27,864 nt of DNA from a virus, in the IMG/VR virus record IMGVR_UViG_3300031554_000006, positions 1 to 27,864 of that record; one strand, 5' to 3'. Both the position numbers and the translations under genes were made by a program. Positions within the stretch are counted from its first letter, which is position 1, and each line of letters starts with the position of its first letter. Shown piece after piece: positions 21,932-27,864 of the stretch. Below the pieces are notes generated by a model. It made no database searches. It had not been told where the DNA came from and saw only the letters and a list, made by a program, of their open reading frames with translations.

Positions 21932-22273
21932 TTACAACAATCTCCTCTGCTCCGCCGGCTTTAGATGACAGTCGGCGGCACGTCTGAAATCGCGCCGCCT
22001 CAAAGCGTCCTCAATTAGCCTGCTCTTGATGGAGTCGGCATATTCTCGGGCTTCCTCATAACTGGTCACCAGGAAGTAGCCGGCGGGCGGCTTGGTGGTG
22101 CTGGCCACCGGCAACCCCTCGGCTATCAGTTCCCGGATAATTTGCCGGATTACTCGATCTTCTTGGTGGCCAAGCATCCGCGCCAGTTCTCCGCCGGTGA
22201 TAGCCCGGTCCCGGCCTTCATGCCGCTCCAGGATATATCTCAGCTCCGTTTTCAGGTCTTGAGCAAGCACCAT
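21932..22273 (-). CDS. Winged-HTH protein
   Basis: The 113-residue protein has an HTH core (AITGGELARMLGHQEDRVIRQ, IIRELIAEGLPVASTTKPPAGYFLVTS) like the winged HTH of phage and BirA-type regulators, where a PVAS...GYFL wing is common. It continues with a long charged helix (EEAREYADSIKSRLIEDALRRRDF). The ribosome site is weak. It precedes the replication gene and may regulate or assist it. Confidence 0.7.
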   Translation of the reverse strand: MVLAQDLKTELRYILERHEGRDRAITGGELARMLGHQEDRVIRQIIRELIAEGLPVASTTKPPAGYFLVTSYEEAREYADSIKSRLIEDALRRRDFRRAADCHLKPAEQRRLL

Positions 22274-22452
22274 AATTTAGTGATTATCCTCTCACCCATA
22301 TATTCCACTATCACTGTCCGCCTCGGGCAGAATTTCACGACCTGGACTGTCGCTCCCTGGGGGATCTTGCTCCCCAGGGCTTTGGTCCACCGATCACCTT
22401 TGAATACCCTGGTTACCAATTTCTCCTTTTGATAATTCAACATAAGATTCAA
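22252..22452 (-). CDS. Small beta-rich protein of unknown function
   Basis: The frame has 66 codons from an ATG at 22452, but other starts are possible: an ATG at 22443, or a TTG within KEKLVTRVF three bases after AAAGGAG. The body (KALGSKIPQGATVQVVKFCPR then RTVIVEYMGERIIT) looks like a small five-strand barrel, loosely like the NfeD C-terminal domain. It overlaps the neighbours at both ends. Function is not recognised. Confidence 0.5.
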   Translation of the reverse strand: MNLMLNYQKEKLVTRVFKGDRWTKALGSKIPQGATVQVVKFCPRRTVIVEYMGERIITKLWCLLKT

Positions 22453-23278
22453 ACCAAGAAACTTTTACCTTGTCCCTCCATTCCTCATTGAAGGCGGGAA
22501 AGTTTGGTAAGCGGGTTGATGATTTGACCGGAGCAGCCTTTGGCTGCTGTTTCTTGGGACATGGGGATAGCTTAGGCTGCCGGCTCGGTGAATATGGTAA
22601 TAAGCCCCACTTCATTTTCCTGGTTGACCAGGTTGAATCAGCTATCCCCCATCTTCTCTTGGTAAATCTTTCTCCATAATCCCCAACCTCAGCGAGGATT
22701 TGGGCGGTATTTTCATCAAGATACTTCCTCATGGCGCCCTTGGTATAAGGGTCAGGCAGGGGAGGCACCGGGATCAGCTCTACCTTCGCCTGGTGACTTT
22801 GGTTTACTTTGGTAGCAGAAGGTGACCCTTTTTTGTTCTGCCTGCTCCTACCCCATTTACCTATCGGCAGTCCCCATCTTTTTTTGAGATATGCCCAGGT
22901 GCCGGATGGAATTCCCCACCGCTTCCTGGTGGTCAATTCCCTAAGTTTTTCAACCTCGGCTTTTATCTGTTCCTTATTCTCCTCATAATAAGCATACATG
23001 ATAAGCCTGTGTTTAGGCCATTTATCTCCGCTTACATCGGGTTTCGGAGGGACCGGTAATTTCAAGAGAGTGTCTTTATCAAGGTCCTTGAATCTTAATT
23101 TTCCCGCCATAATTTCCCCCATTTCTAACGCTTTCTTCCTTCTCACCCGCCTATTTACGATTACCTCCATCGTTTCTTGTGTTTTTCTCTCCCCACATTG
23201 AATACAGACCCACCTTTCTTCTTCATCATTCCATCCCATATCGCCACCGCACTTCGGGCAGGCCCTGGAGAGAATCAT
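22394..23278 (-). CDS. Zinc-ribbon protein with duplicated RWGI..TW..WGL domain
   Basis: The 294-residue protein opens with a zinc ribbon (Cys7, 10, 25, 28). Residues 75-138 and 169-228 are diverged copies of one domain. Each starts with a proline-rich (L/I)PVPPxPD, has a charged helix, and ends in a tryptophan-rich RWGIxxxTWxxxKxxWGL. A third degenerate copy (257-281) keeps only the LPxFP and the helix. Between copies are basic, proline-rich linkers. I recognise no family. Nucleic-acid binding is likely from the ribbon and the basic repeats. It is encoded just after the ParB-like protein. Confidence 0.65.
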   Translation of the reverse strand: MILSRACPKCGGDMGWNDEEERWVCIQCGERKTQETMEVIVNRRVRRKKALEMGEIMAGKLRFKDLDKDTLLKLPVPPKPDVSGDKWPKHRLIMYAYYEENKEQIKAEVEKLRELTTRKRWGIPSGTWAYLKKRWGLPIGKWGRSRQNKKGSPSATKVNQSHQAKVELIPVPPLPDPYTKGAMRKYLDENTAQILAEVGDYGERFTKRRWGIADSTWSTRKMKWGLLPYSPSRQPKLSPCPKKQQPKAAPVKSSTRLPNFPAFNEEWRDKVKVSWFESYVELSKGEIGNQGIQR

Positions 23279-23300
23279 TTATTATTTCCCTCTCTTATAG

Positions 23301-25202
23301 TTAGTCTTTATCCTGTGAGCTTCGCCGTGTCTGGCATATGCCCTTTTCGACTTTAATGACATCATCGGCTATGCAACACGGCTCCCCGGTCCCCACTCTC
23401 TCCTTTATGGCGAAGTAGCATCCTGGGCAGTTGGCATTCTGAAAGGCAGCCAGAGGATTTTTAGCTCCGGTGTAGGCTGATAACTGATCATCGCTGATAT
23501 AGACGATCGGTTTTTCCTCTTCCGCTGCCGGCTCTATAATCTCCTCCTCATCCTCCAGCTCGTTATCCTCGACCTCTTCCGCCGCCGGCTCACACCGCCC
23601 GCGGCATTTCCCAGCACTATCCAGCTGCTTGTGATAGGTATAATTGCAGCATTCCTCCCCGGTACCGATGAGATTCTCCTTGGCATGGATACAGCCCCGG
23701 CAGTTCGCTTCCTGGAAGGCGGTAACCTCGGCAATAAAGGCTTCCAGGGTACCGGTGATAATGGCCAGATCTCGCTGCTGCTCATGCTTGAGGACCACGC
23801 TATAATCATGGTAAGCGCTGGCCCGCCGGCCCCGGGTAAACTGGGCAGCGATCGTTAAATTCAGGAGCTTCTCGAGAGATTTACCATTAAGGCCGACGAT
23901 TAAAGTATCTATATCCAGCCTGCCATTGTTCAATTTGGGCAGGTCTTCAAACATGAGCCCCAGGTCCTGCCGCCCGGCGGCATCCAAGGTGGGGAGGATA
24001 TGCTTCGCCAGGACCAACAAGCAGCCGCGGGGATTTTCATTTGCGTGCTGAAACGTCTGCCCGAGCTTGATAGTCAGCTCCCGGTCCTGCTCTTTTTTGA
24101 GCTTGTTCGTATCTCGAGTTTTCTTAGTCTTTTTCTTCCGATAGCAGCTGGGGTCAAGGCAGATCCGCTCTGGCTCTTCTTTGTCAGTCACCCGGTACTT
24201 GAAGAGGGCTGTCTTGGGGCATTTTTCGCATTCCTCGGGGCTGTCAATCTCATCCGGGCGGATGGTTTCCCGCTGGCTATAACTGATTTCGTCACCGGTA
24301 AGGAATTTCTCCTTGGCGCCCTGTCCCTTCAGGGCTTTTTGGGCTTCTTCAACCCAAGCTCTAACCGCGGCGGAGTTTTTCTTCTCCCAGCATTCGATAT
24401 TAAGGCACCGGTCCTCTTTCTTTCTGGACTCCCAAGGCTCTGATGCTTTTATCTTAAACTCACAACCTTCGCATTCGCTGACGTCAAAAGCTGGCTTCTC
24501 CCATCTATCAGATTTCGGGTTGAGGCTTTTACTACTATTCCAGAGTTCCCTCTCCACAGAATTTGATAGCTCGGCTACCGAGAAATTTCGGCTGATACTC
24601 TGTTTCGCCAGGTCCTGCTGCAGTTTCGGCGCCTTGTTCATCCGGAGCAGCTGTCGGCCATGGGTAGGTGATATTTTTTGAGAAATAATTTCCTGCTGGA
24701 TCTCCGCCGGCAGCTCCAGGAGCCGGATAGTATTGGCTATCTCGCCCTGGCTGCAGTTGTGGCACCGGGCCAGTTCCGTCTGGGATATCTTGAAGTCCTC
24801 CAGGTACCGCTTATAAAAAGTGGCCAGCTCGATGGGGTTAAGGTCTTTGCGGACTGTGTTGGCCTCCATCACCAGGTCGGCCATTTGCTGATCGCTTAGA
24901 TCCCGGACCACACAAGGTATCTCGGCATATTCCTGCAGTTTGAACTCCTGGAGATTAAACAGAAAGCCAGCCCTCCGCAGCCAGCCATCCCCAATCTCAT
25001 ATTTGCCAGGCTCCTTGCCAGGTCGGACCACCGGCATCTGTATCAGTCCGTGCTCCTGAAAGGATAGGGCGAATTCCTTCGCCGTCTCCGGGGATACCTT
25101 TCTCCTGCTCTCCGGCTGATAGGGATTCGGGAGCAGGTCCTCCACCTTAATGAACCGGGCCACCTCCACCCCGGTCACTTTGGGCTTAGTCTTTGTTGCC
25201 AT
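23301..25202 (-). CDS. Large ParB-like protein with four cysteine clusters
   Basis: Residues 15-225 of 633 are a ParB domain: DLLPNPYQP, GLIQMPVVR, the box-II equivalent GDGWLRRAG (71-79), ANTVRKDLNPIELATFYKRYL and an HTH (SQTELARCHNCSQGEIANTI). Then come cysteine clusters at 244/247/266/271 and 325/328/348/353, each CxxC...C...C like a zinc finger. Two further clusters at 501/504/518/519 and 592/595/609/610 share CxGCxxAxxxxxGTGExCC. An acidic linker (540-565) separates them. ParB proteins are CTP-dependent DNA clamps; a role in phage DNA segregation, replication or gene control is possible. No ParA is present. AAAGGAGAAGTC precedes the ATG. Confidence 0.82.
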   Translation of the reverse strand: MATKTKPKVTGVEVARFIKVEDLLPNPYQPESRRKVSPETAKEFALSFQEHGLIQMPVVRPGKEPGKYEIGDGWLRRAGFLFNLQEFKLQEYAEIPCVVRDLSDQQMADLVMEANTVRKDLNPIELATFYKRYLEDFKISQTELARCHNCSQGEIANTIRLLELPAEIQQEIISQKISPTHGRQLLRMNKAPKLQQDLAKQSISRNFSVAELSNSVERELWNSSKSLNPKSDRWEKPAFDVSECEGCEFKIKASEPWESRKKEDRCLNIECWEKKNSAAVRAWVEEAQKALKGQGAKEKFLTGDEISYSQRETIRPDEIDSPEECEKCPKTALFKYRVTDKEEPERICLDPSCYRKKKTKKTRDTNKLKKEQDRELTIKLGQTFQHANENPRGCLLVLAKHILPTLDAAGRQDLGLMFEDLPKLNNGRLDIDTLIVGLNGKSLEKLLNLTIAAQFTRGRRASAYHDYSVVLKHEQQRDLAIITGTLEAFIAEVTAFQEANCRGCIHAKENLIGTGEECCNYTYHKQLDSAGKCRGRCEPAAEEVEDNELEDEEEIIEPAAEEEKPIVYISDDQLSAYTGAKNPLAAFQNANCPGCYFAIKERVGTGEPCCIADDVIKVEKGICQTRRSSQDKD

Positions 25203-26070
25203 GACTTCTCCTTTCTGGCATCTCCTGTCTTAATTTATATGCACCATGAAGCAGTGGTTTACCCTTAATACTCATTGGTAATTCAGCAAGTAAGTTGTTT
25301 TTTATGAACACCGGTATCCCCGCTTGGTCAGCAGCCTTAACTATCTCCTCCACCCACTCAATCTTGGGCGGTTTATAGGGCTTGGTCTGGGCACCGATGA
25401 TTACCCAGTTGATATATCGTTTTAGCTGACCTGGTGTGGTTAAAATTCTGCCCAGCAAAGGCTCAAAGGAAATAAACCTTATCTTTGCCTGAACATAGGG
25501 TAGATACTTCATGGCTTTTTGGAACATTGGCTCATTGCAGACAGTAACTCCCACCCAGCAGTTATCGGGGAACGGCGACCACTTCACTAGGTTCTGCGGT
25601 TGCTTGGTGAGTAGATAGAAGCGGTGATGACGATTAGCTTTAATACAGTCAAATATTTCATCTTGCCACACTCTGGGTATCCAATCGCCGAAGAGTTCCC
25701 CCATATCACATACAAAAATACCCTTTGCTTGGGAGCTAAAACGCTTTATGGTATAGGTTTTGCCCTGATTAGTTGTCCAAGCTTTGACCTGATGTAACTC
25801 TTTTAACCTCTCCTCCCAGAAGCGGGGATAGAAGGGATCTAACATACAGTTAGGATACCGTTCGTGAATGGATGAGCTAATAGGGAAGATGCCACCTGAT
25901 AGATACCTTTGCCTCAACCGCCCGTGAGCCAGCTTGTAGGCATAGCAGGGGAACAGCCCCCCAAGACAAAGCCCTTCTGGGGTATGGTTGAGACAGCCGG
26001 TTATCGGATTCCAAGTATAGCCCTGGCTGCCGTCAGGGTTTTTTACCCATTCTATATTCGTCTTGTTCAT
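25186..26070 (-). CDS. DUF5131 (phage Gp37/Gp68) family protein
   Basis: The ATG at 26070 (MNKTNIEWV) gives 294 residues; the 11-codon upstream extension lacks support. The family signature TWNPITGCLNHTPEG with a later PCYAYKLAHGR gives cysteines 26, 35 and 42, a possible iron-sulphur or zinc cluster of the radical-SAM-like type. IFVCDMGELFGDWIP, HRFYLLTKQPQNL, NCWVGVTVCNEP and RFISFEPLLG are further family blocks. The family is common in phages next to ParB or recombination genes; its reaction is not established. Its end overlaps the ParB-like start by 17 bases. Confidence 0.88.
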   Translation of the reverse strand: MNKTNIEWVKNPDGSQGYTWNPITGCLNHTPEGLCLGGLFPCYAYKLAHGRLRQRYLSGGIFPISSSIHERYPNCMLDPFYPRFWEERLKELHQVKAWTTNQGKTYTIKRFSSQAKGIFVCDMGELFGDWIPRVWQDEIFDCIKANRHHRFYLLTKQPQNLVKWSPFPDNCWVGVTVCNEPMFQKAMKYLPYVQAKIRFISFEPLLGRILTTPGQLKRYINWVIIGAQTKPYKPPKIEWVEEIVKAADQAGIPVFIKNNLLAELPMSIKGKPLLHGAYKLRQEMPERRSHGNKD

Positions 26071-26121
26071 TCTGATAACCCTCTCATCCCAGCCCACTGT
26101 CACCAGGGCTGGGTCAGGGGG

Positions 26122-26457
26122 TTACTTCTCGTCGGTTTCGGCTTTATAATTAACGCTTGTCATCTTCATGACTTTCTTTACCGCTTGGGCGAAGGCTATA
26201 AGCAGATCAGGGGCGGTAGCGATGCCGGCAGTATCCACGATCCCATTCAGGCTAATAACCCTCGGCCGTTGCCTTTTGAACCACCTGAAGACGCCTCGTG
26301 GTGTATCCTGCCGTACGGGCAAAATCTGGTGGAAGCCGACCGGTCTCCCTTCTTTGATGTCGGCCTGGATCTGGTCGCCATTTGGGAACGTAACGATGAC
26401 AGGCAACCGGGCAGGTGTCCCTATGACAATGCCGTTAGGTAATCTTTCGCTCTTCAA
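26122..26457 (-). CDS. Unknown protein of the early module
   Basis: The 111-residue protein begins at TTG, backed by the very strong ribosome site AAGGAGGAGAATT. It has a beta-rich first part (IVIGTPARLPVIVTFPNGDQI), a basic middle (FRWFKRQRPRVISLNG) and a C-terminal helix (PDLLIAFAQAVKKVMKM). No family is recognised. It lies between the DUF5131 gene and an 87-codon gene next to recT. Confidence 0.6.
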   Translation of the reverse strand: MKSERLPNGIVIGTPARLPVIVTFPNGDQIQADIKEGRPVGFHQILPVRQDTPRGVFRWFKRQRPRVISLNGIVDTAGIATAPDLLIAFAQAVKKVMKMTSVNYKAETDEK

Positions 26458-26552
26458 AATTCTCCTCCTTTTTGTATTTACTATAAGTATCTACTAATAC
26501 TCACTACTAAAACTCGATTCCACCACCTCCCTTTATTTATCTATGTATCTAT

Positions 26553-26816
26553 CTATGTCTCAGCAAAGACTGGCTCTTTGCTCTCCACCACCTCCATGAC
26601 CGCCTGGGGAGAACCTATAATTGCATGGACCGGTGCTTTTACAGCCATTAGGCGGTGGATATTAGCCAGGACAGTAGGATCAACCTCGCCCTCAAACTGG
26701 ACTTTGGTAATCAGGCGGCGGTCTATTTCCTGCCCTGTCTCCTTATCTATTTCCACCTTGGCACCGGTACTGGTCTTCAGGTTCTCGATATCCTTGATGT
26801 GGACCTTGACTTCCAT
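26553..26816 (-). CDS. Small unknown protein next to recT
   Basis: The 87-residue acidic protein has an alpha/beta pattern (MEVKVHIKDIENLK, RRLITKVQFEGEVDPTVLAN, IHRLMAVKAPVHAIIG) and the start follows AAAGGAGGTAGCCC. It immediately follows the RecT-type gene, so a recombination-linked role is possible. No family is recognised. The 95-base gap after it has AT-rich GATA-type short repeats only. Confidence 0.6.
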   Translation of the reverse strand: MEVKVHIKDIENLKTSTGAKVEIDKETGQEIDRRLITKVQFEGEVDPTVLANIHRLMAVKAPVHAIIGSPQAVMEVVESKEPVFAET

Positions 26817-26835
26817 GGGCTACCTCCTTTCCTTT

Positions 26836-27720
26836 CTACTTTCTAGCTTCAACAATCTGCCGCCAGGCGTCTTGAACATCGGCTATCTGATCCTTAGTGA
26901 TGCCGCCGAGCTGCTCCAGGACAGCACTTTGGTTTAGCCCGAAGTGCTTATGGCAGGCACTAAAGAGCTCACCGAGGTTTTTGATGGAGAGGCTCATTAG
27001 CTCGGTGTTATTCTCTTCAGGTTCTTTACCTGTTGGAGGGCTAATCTCCTCCTTTACTTCAGTAGCTTCGCCTTCAATGAAATCCTCCTTGCCCTCTCTC
27101 CCCGCGTAAGTTTCATCAATAACCTCAACCCCAATGGGCATTTCGCCAGGGCAGAGCCGGTCCAGAGCTTGACTCTCGGCTCGGATAGTAGCCATGTTAA
27201 ACATAGTGTTGCCTTTATCCGTGCCATACGGCTCATTATCCACTTCCACAAACTTTTTCAGTTCCTTATCCCACTGAGACTTTTTCAGTGGCCATTCACC
27301 ATAGCCAACTGCTTCGGCGCCGGTCTGGGGATCTTTCAGCTTGACTATAACCACAAGTTTATCTTCCTTGACCTTGCCAAATCGCCTGACCTGTTCTTCT
27401 TCGGTCATAATGCGTGGCGTATCATCCACGTAGCTAAAAGGTCGCTTCCTAGAAGCAAGCAGGCGCTTGGCTTTGATACCTATTACCGTAGCCCAGCTTT
27501 CATTCTCCTTCCCCTTATTAAAGGGGATGAGAAAGACATGCCCCATAAGAGGATTAAGACTGTAGCTGGTGCAAAGCAGAACCGCCCTTGTCATTTCCTT
27601 TTCCGGGGCATCGGGGAAAACCGATTGCAAAATCTCCAATGCTTCCGGTTTGGTGAGTGAGGTTACTCCGTGATACTTCTCAAGTGCCCTTGTTGTTTCC
27701 TCGCCGTGTTGCTGTTCCAT
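26836..27720 (-). CDS. recT: RecT-type single-strand annealing protein
   Basis: The chosen ATG at 27720 follows AGAAAGGAGAAAAATC, giving 294 residues. The RecT core is clear: EMTRAVLLCTSYSLNPLMGHV, FLIPFNKGKENESWATVIGI, AKRLLASRKRPFSYVDD, EAVGYGEWPLKKSQWDKEL and GNTMFNMATIRAESQALDRL. An acidic linker (205-240) leads to a C-terminal helical domain. RecT proteins anneal complementary strands in phage recombination. The partner exonuclease is not in the window and is likely upstream. The same frame stays open to the window end, so a longer protein is not excluded. Confidence 0.9.
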   Translation of the reverse strand: MEQQHGEETTRALEKYHGVTSLTKPEALEILQSVFPDAPEKEMTRAVLLCTSYSLNPLMGHVFLIPFNKGKENESWATVIGIKAKRLLASRKRPFSYVDDTPRIMTEEEQVRRFGKVKEDKLVVIVKLKDPQTGAEAVGYGEWPLKKSQWDKELKKFVEVDNEPYGTDKGNTMFNMATIRAESQALDRLCPGEMPIGVEVIDETYAGREGKEDFIEGEATEVKEEISPPTGKEPEENNTELMSLSIKNLGELFSACHKHFGLNQSAVLEQLGGITKDQIADVQDAWRQIVEARK

Positions 27721-27864
27721 GATTTTTCTCCTTTCTGCTATTGTTAGGGACTCCAGTCCCTTTTGCTGAAATGGGCTGGCTTCTCTCATAATGCCTTCGT
27801 GGTGAGTTCGGAGCCAGTCGTGGCAAGCCACGAAAGCAAGTCCGGTGTCCTTATCCAGAAATAC
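27721..27864 (-). other. Upstream edge without a firm gene
   Basis: The frame of recT remains open to the edge and reads FLDKDTGLAFVACHDWLRT and on, which looks protein-like. A second frame ends at a TGA near 27764. One of these probably belongs to a gene that begins outside the window. No promoter or terminator is seen. Confidence 0.4.

Overview
The window is a 27.9-kb piece of a tailed phage or prophage genome (siphovirus-like, HK97-type capsid). Every credible gene lies on the minus strand, so the genome reads from high to low coordinates. Genes are tightly packed, often with ATGA or TGATG overlaps, and have strong AGGAGG-type ribosome sites. These signals, plus a Lin1244-type replication protein, point to a Gram-positive-like host (Firmicutes or perhaps Chloroflexi). 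The host cannot be fixed from this sequence. No integrase, CI-like repressor, endolysin or tRNA gene is visible, and both edges cut through the genome.

Early/middle module (about 27.9 to 19.2 kb): a RecT-type annealing protein, two small unknowns, a DUF5131 (Gp37/Gp68) protein, a large ParB-like protein with four cysteine clusters, a zinc-ribbon protein with an internal duplication, two small genes, a Lin1244-like replication protein, a LuxR-type HTH protein, a RuvC-like resolvase, a DUF2292-like protein, a small zinc-finger protein and a sigma-region-4-like regulator.

Switch (19.25 to 19.17 kb): a promoter with perfect TTGACA and TATAAT hexamers is followed at once by an intrinsic terminator. 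It lies exactly between the regulator and the late genes. The layout recalls the Q / pR' / tR' late switch of lambdoid phages.

Packaging and head module (19.1 to 10.2 kb): a ParB-domain/adenine-type DNA methyltransferase fusion, small and large terminase, a portal fused to a MuF domain, an HExxH metallopeptidase, a spacer with 13-bp tandem repeats and a terminator, prohead protease with an extra C-terminal domain, HK97 major capsid protein, a beta-rich likely decoration protein, a small basic protein and a 41-residue four-cysteine protein.

Connector and tail module (10.2 kb to 1): a gp6-like connector carrying two inserted beta domains, head closure protein, HK97 gp10-like protein, DUF3168 tail terminator, an intrinsic terminator, tail tube protein, G/GT tail chaperones made by a clear -1 frameshift (T TTT TTC plus stem-loop), tape measure, Dit, three small genes, a repeat-rich tail-tip protein, a tail hub protein, a holin-like membrane protein and the first codons of one more gene.
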